This document shows positions 45,813 through 55,415 of a stretch of DNA of 64,000 bases, one piece after another (positions within the stretch are counted from its first letter, which is position 1; the number at the start of each line of letters is the position of its first letter). The notes below the pieces were generated by a model that was not told where the DNA came from, did not search any database, and worked only from the letters and a program-made list of their open reading frames with translations. The position numbers and the translations under genes are program-made. Source of the DNA: Streptomyces olivaceoviridis (GTDB taxonomy: Bacteria > Actinomycetota > Actinomycetes > Streptomycetales > Streptomycetaceae); assembly GCF_014650115.1 (NCBI RefSeq), contig NZ_BMUI01000002.1, forward strand, positions 62,001 through 126,000, given 5' to 3'.

Positions 45813-46084
45813 CTGCCGCCCTCCGCGGTCCCGTCACCGTGCACATCGTCGATCACGTTGACCTGGAGCGAGACCCGGGTGGCGCCGGCCTCCAGGGACT
45901 TGCGCAGCAGCGCGTCCACCGCGGTGAGCACGCGATCGGCGGCACCCTCGGCCGTGTTGCCGAACGGGCCGACGTCGACGGCGTCCAGCCCGGCCGTCTC
46001 GATGACCTCCCGCGCCACCAGGGCGTGCGCGGGCGCCTCGTCCAGGTCGAAGGGTTCGGTCGTGAACTCCACTCTCAATCGCAC
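45809..46084 (-). CDS. MTH1187/thiamine-binding-like small protein
   Basis: The 91-residue protein has the ferredoxin-like layout of the Thiamine_BP (MTH1187/YkoF) family: an opening strand RLRVEFTTEPF, AREVIETAGLDAVDVGPFGNTAEG near residue 24, and EAGATRVSLQVNVIDDV at the end. Some of these proteins bind thiamine or its pyrimidine part. The nearby carboligase needs thiamine diphosphate, which may be why it is here. Its stop overlaps the start of the small HTH gene. It is divergent from hydroxypyruvate isomerase. Confidence 0.72.
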   Translation of the reverse strand: MRLRVEFTTEPFDLDEAPAHALVAREVIETAGLDAVDVGPFGNTAEGAADRVLTAVDALLRKSLEAGATRVSLQVNVIDDVHGDGTAEGGR

Positions 46085-46167
46085 GCGCTCAACCTAACGC
46101 CCGGCGCGGATTTTCGGGCGGCCGGCGACCGGCCCCCCTTGACAAGCTCCGACACCCACCGGCAATC

Positions 46168-46203
46168 TTCCATTACGCAGAAACAAACTTCCGCAATACG
46201 GAA
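46168..46203. promoter_or_regulatory. Paired AllR-type operator at hydroxypyruvate isomerase
   Basis: TTCCATTACGCAGAA (46168-46182) and TTCCGCAATACGGAA (46189-46203) are six bases apart, giving the same 21-bp repeat distance as the other pairs. The second is one of the most symmetric in the window (TTCCG-N5-CGGAA). The pair ends 30 bases before the hyi start and probably overlaps its promoter, and could also act on the divergent small genes. Confidence 0.78.
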
Positions 46204-46233
46204 TCTCGACCCACGGAAGGGAGCACGGCCCGA

Positions 46234-47082
46234 ATGCCAGGTTTCGAGTGGAGCACCGCCGCAGACCAGCGCTTCAACGTCAACCTGTCGATCCTCTTCA
46301 CGGAACTCCCGCTCCTGGAGCGTCCCGCGGCCGCCGCCGCGGCGGGCTTCTCCGCGGTCGAGCTGTGGTGGCCCTGGATCGACTCCCCCACCCCCGCCCG
46401 GTCCGAACCGGACGCCCTGAAGAAGGCGATCGAGGACGCGGGAGTCCGGCTCACGGGCCTGAACTTCTACGCCGGACGGCTGCCGGGCCCGGACCGCGGC
46501 GCCCTGTCGATCCCCGGCGAGGAGTCGGAGAGGTTCCGCGCCAACATCGACGTCGCCGCCGGTTTCGCGGCCTCCCTCGGCTGCACGGCGCTCAACGCGC
46601 TGTACGGCAACCGCGTCGAGGGCGTGGCCCCGGCCGAGCAGGACGCGCTCGCCCTGGAGAACCTGGCCCTCGCGGCCCGGGCGGCCGACCGGATCGGCGC
46701 GATCCTGCTGATCGAGGCCCTCAACCAGCCCGAGTCGCCGCTGTACCCGCTGGTGAGCGCCCCCGCCGCCATCGCGGTCGTGGACCAGGTCAACGAGGCG
46801 ACGGGCCTCGGGAACGCGAAGTTCCTGATGGACCTGTACCACCTGTCCATGAACGGCGAGGACCTGCCCGAGGTCATCGACCGGTACGCCACGAAGACCG
46901 GCCACGTGCAGATCGCCGACAACCCGGGCCGCGGCGCCCCGGGCACGGGCTCGCTGCCGTTGGAGGACCTCCTCGGCCGGCTGAGGAAGGCCGGTTACGA
47001 CGGCTGGGTCGGCCTGGAGTACAAGCCGGGCGACCGCCCGAGCGCCGAGGCCTTCGACTGGCTGCCCCGCGCGGCCCGCTGA
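46234..47082 (+). CDS. hyi: Hydroxypyruvate isomerase
   Basis: The 282-residue TIM-barrel enzyme interconverts tartronate semialdehyde and hydroxypyruvate. NVNLSILFTELPLLERPAAA opens the barrel; LLIEALNQ near 165 and LMDLYHLSMNGEDLP near 200 carry metal-binding Glu and Asp, and HVQIADNPGRGAPGTG near 227 and GLEYKP near 262 close the site. In Streptomyces coelicolor the AllR regulon includes this gene. It is the first gene of a unit with tartronate semialdehyde reductase 28 bases downstream. Confidence 0.95.
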   Translation: MPGFEWSTAADQRFNVNLSILFTELPLLERPAAAAAAGFSAVELWWPWIDSPTPARSEPDALKKAIEDAGVRLTGLNFYAGRLPGPDRGALSIPGEESERFRANIDVAAGFAASLGCTALNALYGNRVEGVAPAEQDALALENLALAARAADRIGAILLIEALNQPESPLYPLVSAPAAIAVVDQVNEATGLGNAKFLMDLYHLSMNGEDLPEVIDRYATKTGHVQIADNPGRGAPGTGSLPLEDLLGRLRKAGYDGWVGLEYKPGDRPSAEAFDWLPRAAR

Positions 47083-47110
47083 CCACCCCGCACTGAGAAA
47101 GGCACCCCCG

Positions 47111-47998
47111 ATGAGTCTTCCCAAGATCGCCTGGATCGGCCTCGGCATCATGGGCTCCCCCATGTCCGAGAACCTGATCAAGGCGGGTTACGACGTCACC
47201 GGCTACACCCTGGAGCGGGAGAAGCTGGACCGGCTGGCCGCCGCCGGCGGTACGGCCGCCGCCTCCATCGCCGAGGCCGTGCGGGACGCCGACGCGGTGA
47301 TCACCATGGTGCCCGCCTCCCCGCAGGTCGAGGCCATCGCCTACGGCCCGGACGGCATCCTGGAGAACGCCAGGCCGGGCGCCCTGCTGATCGACATGTC
47401 CTCGATCACCCCGCAGACCTCCGTCGACCTCGCGAAGAACGCGGAGGAGAAGGGCATCCGCGTCCTGGACGCGCCCGTCTCCGGCGGTGAGGCCGGCGCC
47501 GTCGAGGCCGTACTGTCGATCATGGTCGGCGGCGAGCAGGCCGACTTCGACCGGGCCCGGCCGGTCTTCGAGGCGCTCGGCAAGACCATCGTGCTGTGCG
47601 GTCCGCACGGCTCCGGCCAGACCGTGAAGGCCGCCAACCAGCTGATCGTCGCCGTCAACATCCAGGCGTGCGCGGAGGCCGTGGTCTTCCTGGAGAAGTC
47701 GGGCGTGGACCTGAAGGCCGCGCTGGACGTGCTGGGCGGCGGCCTCGCCGGCTCGACCGTGCTGGCGCGCAAGAAGGACAACTTCCTGAACCGCGACTTC
47801 CAGCCGGGCTTCCGCATCGACCTGCACCACAAGGACATGGGCATCGTCACCGACGCCGCCCGCACCGTCGGCGCGGCGCTGCCGGTCGGCGCCGTGGTCG
47901 CCCAGCTGGTCGCGTCGCTGCGCGCCCAGGGTGACGGCGGCCTGGACCACTCGGCCCTGCTGCGGGCCGTGGAGCGCCTGTCCGGCGCCCAGGTCTGA
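47111..47998 (+). CDS. glxR: 2-hydroxy-3-oxopropionate (tartronate semialdehyde) reductase
   Basis: A 295-residue beta-hydroxyacid dehydrogenase that reduces tartronate semialdehyde to glycerate with NAD(P)H. The nucleotide motif GLGIMGSPMSENL starts at residue 9, the substrate segment DAPVSGGEAGA is near 120, and the catalytic lysine is in KAANQLIVAVN near 172. A GAAAGG ribosome site precedes the ATG. It is second in the hyi unit and is followed by the separate catalase promoter. Confidence 0.95.
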   Translation: MSLPKIAWIGLGIMGSPMSENLIKAGYDVTGYTLEREKLDRLAAAGGTAAASIAEAVRDADAVITMVPASPQVEAIAYGPDGILENARPGALLIDMSSITPQTSVDLAKNAEEKGIRVLDAPVSGGEAGAVEAVLSIMVGGEQADFDRARPVFEALGKTIVLCGPHGSGQTVKAANQLIVAVNIQACAEAVVFLEKSGVDLKAALDVLGGGLAGSTVLARKKDNFLNRDFQPGFRIDLHHKDMGIVTDAARTVGAALPVGAVVAQLVASLRAQGDGGLDHSALLRAVERLSGAQV

Positions 47999-48114
47999 CG
48001 GCCCCTCGCAGACTTCCGGGCCGTGGCGCCGCCGACACCTGTCCTGTCGCGCCCAGGCGGCGCCGCGACCCGGAATCACCTTCGCCCCGGCTTCACCCCG
48101 GCACCGATTGAAGT

Positions 48115-48129
48115 TCAACAAACTGTTGA
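48115..48129. promoter_or_regulatory. TCAACA-N3-TGTTGA operator of catalase
   Basis: TCAACA-AAC-TGTTGA is a perfect palindrome, identical in both arms to that of the urate operon. An overlapping TTGAA-G-TTCAA repeat (48108-48118) extends it. This shared site joins the catalase with uricase, which makes hydrogen peroxide. Confidence 0.68.
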
Positions 48130-48153
48130 CGCTCAGATCGCCCCGCTCCTAGG

Positions 48154-48189
48154 CTCCACGAAGCGGAAACAGGTTTCCGCTGACACCCG
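48154..48189. promoter_or_regulatory. AllR-type site at catalase, second half degenerate
   Basis: CTCCACGAAGCGGAA (48154-48168) differs from the other sites only at the first base. Six bases later TTCCGC starts where a second site should, but its right half is lost. Instead GCGGAAA-CAGG-TTTCCGC forms a head-to-head pair. A weaker or altered response to AllR is expected. The region ends 15 bases before the catalase ATG. Confidence 0.55.
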
Positions 48190-48204
48190 CACGGAAGGTC
48201 CACG

Positions 48205-49668
48205 ATGTCGCAGCGCGTGCTCACCACCGAGTCCGGCGCCCCGGTCGCCGACAACCAGAACTCCGCCTCCGCCGGCGTCGGCGGCCCGCTCCTGATCCAG
48301 GACCAGCACCTCCTGGAGAAGCTCGCGCGCTTCAACCGCGAGCGGATCCCGGAGCGGGTGGTGCACGCCCGTGGCTCCGGCGCGTACGGCCACTTCGAGG
48401 TGACGGACGACGTCACCGGCTACACGCACGCCGCCTTCCTCGGCGAGATCGGCAAGCGCACCGAGGTGTTCGTGCGCTTCTCGACCGTGGCCGACTCGCT
48501 CGGCGGCGCGGACGCCGTCCGTGACCCGCGCGGTTTCGCGGTGAAGTTCTACACCGAGGAGGGCAACTACGACCTCGTCGGCAACAACACCCCCGTGTTC
48601 TTCATCAAGGACCCGATCAAGTTCCCCGACTTCATCCACTCGCAGAAGCGGGACCCGTTCACGGGCAGGCAGGAGCCGGACAACGTCTGGGACTTCTGGG
48701 CGCACTCCCCCGAGGCCACGCACCAGGTGACCTGGCTGATGGGCGACCGCGGCATCCCGGCGTCGTACCGGCACATGAACGGCTACGGCTCGCACACCTA
48801 CCAGTGGACGAACGCCGACGGCGAGGCCTTCTTCGTCAAGTACCACTTCAAGACGAACCAGGGCATCCGCTGCCTGTCCGCCGAGCAGGCGCACGAGCTG
48901 GCCGGCAAGGACCCCGCCTCCCACCAGACCGACCTGCTCCAGGCGATCGAGCGGGGCGTGCACCCGTCCTGGACGCTGTACGTGCAGGTCATGCCCGCGG
49001 CCGAGGCGGCGGACTACCGCTTCAACCCGTTCGACCTGACCAAGGTGTGGCCGCACAAGGACTACCCGCTCCAGCGGGTGGGCCGCCTGGTCCTCGACCG
49101 CAACCCGGACAACGTGTTCGCCGAGGTCGAGCAGGCCGCGTTCGCCCCGAACAACTTCGTCCCCGGCATCGGCCCGTCCCCGGACAAGATGCTCCAGGGC
49201 CGCCTGTTCGCCTACGCCGACGCCCACCGCTACCGCCTCGGCGTCAACCACACCCTGCTCCCCGTGAACGCCCCGAAGGCGGTCCCCGGCGGCGCGCGGA
49301 ACTACGGCCGGGACGGCTTCATGGCGCTCAACGCGCAGGGCCGCCACGCCAAGAACTACGAGCCGAACTCCTACGACGGCCCGGTCGAGACCGGCCGCCC
49401 CCTCTCGGCCCCCCTGGCGGTCTCGGGCCACACGGGCACCCACGAGGCGCCCCTCCACACCAAGGACGACGACTTCTTCCAGGCGGGCGAGCTGTACCGC
49501 CTGATGTCGCCGGAGGAGAAGTCCCGCCTGGTCGCGAACATCGCCGGCGGCCTCTCGCAGGTCTCCCGCGACGATGTGATCGAGAAGAACCTGGCCCACT
49601 TCCACGCCGCCGACCCCGAGTACGGCAAGCGCGTGGAGGAGGCGGTCCGCGCCCTGCGCGAGGACTGA
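48205..49668 (+). CDS. Catalase, small-subunit clade
   Basis: The 487-residue heme catalase splits hydrogen peroxide. The distal histidine is in [13 protein letters not shown] near residue 52, the distal asparagine in [15 protein letters not shown] near 125, and the proximal heme tyrosine in [14 protein letters not shown] near 335. At under 500 residues it lacks the large-subunit C-terminal flavodoxin-like domain. Its operators match those of the uricase and glyoxylate genes, so it is likely a dedicated detoxifier for uricase-derived peroxide rather than the general stress catalase. It is monocistronic. Confidence 0.96.
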   Translation: MSQRVLTTESGAPVADNQNSASAGVGGPLLIQDQHLLEKLARFNRERIPERVVHARGSGAYGHFEVTDDVTGYTHAAFLGEIGKRTEVFVRFSTVADSLGGADAVRDPRGFAVKFYTEEGNYDLVGNNTPVFFIKDPIKFPDFIHSQKRDPFTGRQEPDNVWDFWAHSPEATHQVTWLMGDRGIPASYRHMNGYGSHTYQWTNADGEAFFVKYHFKTNQGIRCLSAEQAHELAGKDPASHQTDLLQAIERGVHPSWTLYVQVMPAAEAADYRFNPFDLTKVWPHKDYPLQRVGRLVLDRNPDNVFAEVEQAAFAPNNFVPGIGPSPDKMLQGRLFAYADAHRYRLGVNHTLLPVNAPKAVPGGARNYGRDGFMALNAQGRHAKNYEPNSYDGPVETGRPLSAPLAVSGHTGTHEAPLHTKDDDFFQAGELYRLMSPEEKSRLVANIAGGLSQVSRDDVIEKNLAHFHAADPEYGKRVEEAVRALRED

Positions 49669-49910
49669 CCACCAGGAACCCGCAAGCGGCGTACGGCATC
49701 CGACCAAGGGTCACGATGTCCGCACGCGGCCCGCGCGGCACGCCGGACGGCCCGGATGAGGGGTGGCCGCCGGGCGGAGCGCGCGGGCAGGGCGAGGACC
49801 GCGGTGGCCTGCGAGCCAGTGCGGTGGTGAAGGACCCGCGTCCCCTTCTCGACCAGAGGGAAGGGCACCCGGTTCCGTCGCATCCACCGCGGTCCCACCC
49901 GGCCCCTCGC

Positions 49911-49928
49911 GAGGGGCCCACCCACCCC
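49911..49928. terminator. Palindromic terminator in the catalase/Shedu gap
   Basis: GGCCCCTCGCGAGGGGCC is a perfect 18-base palindrome in the 310-base gap (49669-49978) between convergent catalase and the Shedu-like gene. I see no gene in the rest of that gap. Confidence 0.55.
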
Positions 49929-49978
49929 GTCCGGCGGCGCGAACGACCTGTCGCGCCCAGCCTCGCGCCGTCGGACGG

Positions 49979-51211
49979 CTACCAAGCGCTCCCGGCACCG
50001 GGGTCACGTCCCCCGGCGAGGGAGCGTTCGGCGTTGTCCAGCAGCTCTTTGTAGGTGAGCACCTCGACTCGGGTGACGTGCGAGTTGAAAGTCCGCAAGG
50101 CCTCGTTGACCTCGCGTTCCGGCACGTCGGGGTGCAGACCGGGATGACCGACGAGCACCAGCGCGCCGGCTCGCCGGGTCTCGATGCCGAACTCGTCACG
50201 GATGCGGGTGCGGTGCTCATCCAGTCCGACCAGGTAGTTGACGGCCTGACCCACGGCCTCGTGGACCTGCGCCGCCGGCACCCAGGCGTTGCGCTGGCGT
50301 TTGACCAGCGGGGGCTTGAGGCTCATGGCCCGCTTGAGCTCGACGATGTACAGCGCCCCGCCACCCCGTATGAGCGGGATGTCCACCTCGTCCCCGGGCA
50401 CCAGCCGGCGCCGCGCGGCCTCGCCTACGAACCGGCCACCGAAGATCCAGTGGTTCCCTTCGAGGGCGCGTTGGAGATCCGCCTCGGTAGCCGCACGGTC
50501 CTCCACGACAGCCCGCAGCGCCTTCAGCCGCTCGGCGCGACGCCGCAGCTCGGCGGCCCGCAGGACGAGCTGTCCCGCACGGTCGGCGGCGAGCAGGGAG
50601 ATGGCCTGCGGAGAGCCGACGATCCTGCGGGCCGACTCCGCCGGGTCCGCGACGTCGATCCGGTCACTCCTCATCAGCCGCTCCAGCCACAGCGAGATCT
50701 CGGCCGCCCCGCGGGGGATCACATAGCGCCCCGGGCGTTCGTCGGGGGCCCGCAGGAACGCGGCGTCCTCCCCCTGGGCCCGGAAATGGTCCAGCGTCTC
50801 CTCGGCGCTCGCAGCGGGATGGTCCCTCAGGTAGGCCTCGCCCGCGGCGACCATCCACTGGTGCATCGCCCGCAGGCTGCTCGCCAGGAAGTCACGGGAC
50901 TGTTCCCTGCGTGCCCCGTCCTGGAAGATCCGGTACCGCTCCTGGAAGTCCTGTTGCAGGATGCGGCCCTCCGCGTAGTCCAGCGAGTCCTGCAAGAGCC
51001 GGACGACGTGCCACTCCCCCGCCTCCGCCGCCGTTCCCCGGGCGGCCTCCATCAGCCTGACGAGTTCCTTGCCCTGTCTGCGTCTGCCGCGGCTGCCGCT
51101 GCCCATGTAGGTGAAGACCGCGTCCACCGCCGACCGCACGGCCTCGTCGGCGGCCACCCCACGCACCTGCCCGAGCTGCCGCTCCAGCACCATGTCGCTC
51201 CGCACGCTCAT
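49979..51211 (-). CDS. sduA: Shedu (DUF4263)-type immune nuclease
   Basis: The 410-residue protein has a C-terminal domain (about 240-400) that fits Shedu/DUF4263 nucleases, which act as stand-alone anti-phage defence. The order of motifs is right: an entry helix LQRALEGNHWIFGGRFV, the PD-(D/E)xK core as VDIPLI with IVELKRA, AVGQAVNYLVGLDEHR, ALVLVGHP, and the closing EVLTYKELLDNAERSL. The N-terminal 235 residues are helical (coiled heptads near RAAELRRRAERLKALRAV) and unlike any sensor I know. It is convergent with catalase and sits inside the purine/glyoxylate cluster. The family is called from memory; symbol assigned on that basis. Confidence 0.72.
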   Translation of the reverse strand: MSVRSDMVLERQLGQVRGVAADEAVRSAVDAVFTYMGSGSRGRRRQGKELVRLMEAARGTAAEAGEWHVVRLLQDSLDYAEGRILQQDFQERYRIFQDGARREQSRDFLASSLRAMHQWMVAAGEAYLRDHPAASAEETLDHFRAQGEDAAFLRAPDERPGRYVIPRGAAEISLWLERLMRSDRIDVADPAESARRIVGSPQAISLLAADRAGQLVLRAAELRRRAERLKALRAVVEDRAATEADLQRALEGNHWIFGGRFVGEAARRRLVPGDEVDIPLIRGGGALYIVELKRAMSLKPPLVKRQRNAWVPAAQVHEAVGQAVNYLVGLDEHRTRIRDEFGIETRRAGALVLVGHPGLHPDVPEREVNEALRTFNSHVTRVEVLTYKELLDNAERSLAGGRDPGAGSAW

Positions 51212-51289
51212 GGACGGCAGTGTGGATGCCGCCACTGACAATCGCCGACCCGGCGTGCGGATCCGCTTCCCGCGCCGCAGGCTGAAGGC

Positions 51290-51523
51290 ATGGCCAATCC
51301 GACCCACTACCCGCACATCGTGGTCCACCCCCCGGCCCTGGACGGTTCCCGGCGGGTGACCGAGGGGGACGTGACGCTGGGGATCGCCTCGCATCTCGAC
51401 GACGTCGTGGAGATCCTGCGGCTGGCCGATCTGGACCGGATCGAGGTGGAGCAGAGCGACCTGATCGAATGGCAGGGCGGCGGCCCGGACGACTGGCCGG
51501 GGCTGTCGGAGCACGAGTGGTGA
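51290..51523 (+). CDS. Small conserved Streptomyces protein
   Basis: The 77-residue acidic protein (ANPTHYPHIVVHPPALDGSR at the start, EILRLADLDRIEVEQSDLIE in the middle, EWQGGGPDDWPGL near the end) has no membrane segment or cysteine. Similar small proteins occur at this position in other Streptomyces, from memory. It is divergent from the Shedu gene with 78 bases between starts. Function unknown. Confidence 0.65.
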   Translation: MANPTHYPHIVVHPPALDGSRRVTEGDVTLGIASHLDDVVEILRLADLDRIEVEQSDLIEWQGGGPDDWPGLSEHEW

Positions 51524-51633
51524 CGGCGGCGCGTACGGCAGCGGTCGTAGACCGGGTGCGCAACCCTCAAATCAACCTCTGAAGACCGCTGCGGAGGCTT
51601 CAACCACCCCGGTGCCAGGGCACATCAACGGCA

Positions 51634-51670
51634 TACGGGGCCCGTCGGCACGGGGGCGACGGGCCCCGTA
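51634..51670. terminator. Perfect hairpin 16 bases upstream of the TIGR04222 gene
   Basis: TACGGGGCCCGTCG (51634-51647) pairs exactly with 51657-51670 across nine bases. It may end the small gene at 51290-51523. Because it stands only 16 bases before the next start codon, it could also block or control that gene as an attenuator. Confidence 0.6.
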
Positions 51671-51686
51671 CGGGGGGGGGTGTCTG

Positions 51687-52367
51687 ATGAGCCGTACGAC
51701 GTCGAATCCGCCGGACCCTCGCGCGGTGGCGCTGTTGCGCGGGGGCGACCGCGCCGCCCTCACCGTCGCCGTGCTCGGGATGCATCTGCGCGGGGCGGTC
51801 GAGGCGGGCCGGCCGGGCACGCTGCGCAAGACCGCGACCGGCAGCGCCGAGCCCCTCCGGCATCCGCTGGAGAAGGCCGTGCGTACCGCCCTCTACCGGC
51901 CCGCCGGTCCCCGGGAGCTGCCCGCCCGCGCGGTGGTGCGGCGGGCCCTCGCCCGGATGCGCGCCGAGCTCGCGGCGGAGGGGCTGCTGCGGGTGCTGCC
52001 GCCCGGCCGCACCCGTGCCGCCCGCCGGCTGCTGGCGGACCTCCGCGAGCGCCGTCCGCTTCCCGAGGGGCCGGACGGACTGCCGGAGGACGAGGTGCTG
52101 CTCGCCGTCGCGTTGTACGGCGAGCGGGCCCTGACCGCCCTCGCCCCGCGTTTCGCCCGTGAAGCGGGGCTCACCGGCCGGGGCGCGCTCGCGGACGAGG
52201 GCCGCTTCCCGTTCGGCCGGGGCACCGCCTTCCGGTACGTCGTGGGGGACGAGGGCGCGTACGACGGCGGGGACGGCGGTGGGTACGGCGGGCACGGCCA
52301 CGGCGGACACGACTACGGGGGCCACGACTACGGGGGCGGGTTCGGCGGAGGCGGCGGGTTCGACTGA
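51687..52367 (+). CDS. TIGR04222-family protein with Gly/His-rich tail
   Basis: The 226-residue protein matches the actinobacterial TIGR04222 domain: DPRAVALLRGGDRAALTVAV near residue 10, HPLEKAVRTALYRPAGPRELP near 58 and ALARMRAELAAEGLL near 92. Usually the family has two membrane helices in the middle, which are absent here, and ends in a glycine-rich tail. This tail is repetitive: GGYGGHGHGGHDYGGHDYGG followed by GFGGGGGFD, suggestive of metal binding or phase behaviour. Function unknown. The ATG overlaps a run of G residues that can serve as ribosome site. Confidence 0.78.
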   Translation: MSRTTSNPPDPRAVALLRGGDRAALTVAVLGMHLRGAVEAGRPGTLRKTATGSAEPLRHPLEKAVRTALYRPAGPRELPARAVVRRALARMRAELAAEGLLRVLPPGRTRAARRLLADLRERRPLPEGPDGLPEDEVLLAVALYGERALTALAPRFAREAGLTGRGALADEGRFPFGRGTAFRYVVGDEGAYDGGDGGGYGGHGHGGHDYGGHDYGGGFGGGGGFD

Positions 52368-52390
52368 GGGCCGGGCGGGTGCGCGTACGA

Positions 52391-52429
52391 CGCGGGGGCG
52401 GCCCGTCCGGATGACGGGCCGCCCCCGCG
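52391..52429. terminator. Perfect 17-bp terminator between convergent genes
   Basis: 52391-52407 and 52413-52429 are exactly complementary around a five-base loop. It ends both the TIGR04222 gene and glyoxylate carboligase. Confidence 0.85.
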
Positions 52430-52450
52430 GTGCGCGGTGCGCGCGGTCGG

Positions 52451-54238
<1,788 letters not shown>

Positions 54239-54303
54239 CGAGTACTCCTGCTTCGGCTGTCGGATGCGTACTCCCGTCGCGCCCCGCGGTGAGCACCCAC
54301 ATC

Positions 54304-54339
54304 TTCCGCATAGCGGAAACTGACTTCTACTATCTGGAA
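54304..54339. promoter_or_regulatory. Paired AllR-type operator at glyoxylate carboligase
   Basis: TTCCGCATAGCGGAA (54304-54318), a perfect six-base palindrome around three bases, and TTCTACTATCTGGAA (54325-54339) show the 21-bp repeat distance again. Read on the minus strand the second is TTCCAGATAGTAGAA, close to the second site of allR. This pair is the clearest of the set. Confidence 0.8.
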
Positions 54340-54423
54340 GCAATGTAAGGGGGTGGGAGAAGGCCGTCAAGAGTGCTCCGGACACCCGCAAGCGCCGGAC
54401 AGGAGCGGCCGGAGAGGAGCACC

Positions 54424-55278
54424 ATGGGAGCGCCGTCCCGACGCGACGCCTTGGAGTGGGCCATGCCCGAGAGCGTTCCGGTGCGTTGCCCGGCCTGCCG
54501 GCGCGCACACGTCTACACCGCGCCGGCGTATCCCTGTGCGTGCGGGGCACCGACCGCGCCCCGGCTGGATCCGGCGGCCGAACCGGCCGTGGCGGCGCAC
54601 CGCGCCTGGGACGACGAGTGGGTCACGCTGCCGTGCGCCGCCTGCGGGCGCCTGGGCCACTGGCCCCACCCGGAACTGGGCTGCCCGTGCGGCACGGTCC
54701 TGCGCATCCCCGTGACGGGGGCGCGGGCGGCGGAGCCGACGGCGGGGGCACGGGGGCCGGCCGGCGCATGGGGATCACCGGGGACGCGGGAACCGGCCGG
54801 CCCCCAGGCCCCGGCGGGCCCACAGGGACCCGCCGGCCCGCCGGAACCCGTCGGCACGCACCGTCCCCCCTTCCGGCCCCGCACCATCCGTACCGCCCGG
54901 GACGCCGTCACCACCGCCGCGCTCTACCTCCGCTGGCTCGGCTACCGGGACATCCGCCGGGCGGACCAACGGCCGCCGAACGGCATCGGACTCGCGGCCC
55001 ACGGGCTGCTCGCCCAGGTGGACCCGACCGTGCGGCCGGCCGGGCCGAGGGACGTGGAGTGCCTGTGGCTGACGGCGATGACCGAGTCCGCCGCGTGCGT
55101 GTACTTCTCCCTCGCCGGCTACACCGACGCCGCCCGGTCCGGCGCGGACGCCCTCGCCGTCCCGCTGTTCGTGCTCGACCTCGCGGGCGTCCCGCAGCCG
55201 GTGAACGCCCCCGCCGACACCCTGCACACCACGGGCGCCCCGGGACGGGGAACGAGGGCCCGGGACGAACCGGCCTGA
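54424..55278 (+). CDS. Zinc-ribbon protein with nuclease-like C-terminal domain
   Basis: The 284-residue protein starts with two short zinc ribbons ([10 protein letters not shown] with YPCACGAP, and [12 protein letters not shown] with LGCPCGTVL; four CxxC or CxC pairs within 95 residues). A collagen-like linker ([20 protein letters not shown]) follows. The last 110 residues ([54 protein letters not shown]) follow the strand order of Mrr-like restriction endonucleases, but the catalytic D and QxK are replaced by G and QVD, so it is probably not an active nuclease. The ATG at 54424 follows GGAGAGGAG. It is divergent from gcl and shares its operator region. Function unknown. Confidence 0.7.
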   Translation: MGAPSRRDALEWAMPESVPVRCPACRRAHVYTAPAYPCACGAPTAPRLDPAAEPAVAAHRAWDDEWVTLPCAACGRLGHWPHPELGCPCGTVLRIPVTGARAAEPTAGARGPAGAWGSPGTREPAGPQAPAGPQGPAGPPEPVGTHRPPFRPRTIRTARDAVTTAALYLRWLGYRDIRRADQRPPNGIGLAAHGLLAQVDPTVRPAGPRDVECLWLTAMTESAACVYFSLAGYTDAARSGADALAVPLFVLDLAGVPQPVNAPADTLHTTGAPGRGTRARDEPA

Positions 55279-55321
55279 CCTCCCCTTCGCGTGGCGGCGC
55301 CGGGAGCTCCCGCCCGACGCT

Positions 55322-55362
55322 CCCCGGGCCGAGCGCGCCGCCGACCGTGCGCTCGCCCGGGG
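55322..55362. terminator. Hairpin between convergent zinc-ribbon and ligase genes
   Basis: CCCCGGGCCGAGCGC (55322-55336) pairs with GCGCTCGCCCGGGG (55349-55362) with one bulged C. It suits termination in both directions. Confidence 0.6.
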
Positions 55363-55415
55363 ACCGCCGTGGAACATTCACCGCCTGCTCGTTCCCCGCC
55401 GTTTCACACCCGGGA

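Noticed and set aside
54366..54378. TGCTCCGGACA near the zinc-ribbon gene as a third GntR site
   Set aside because: One arm does not fit the TGTCCGGACA palindrome, and the context is unrelated.
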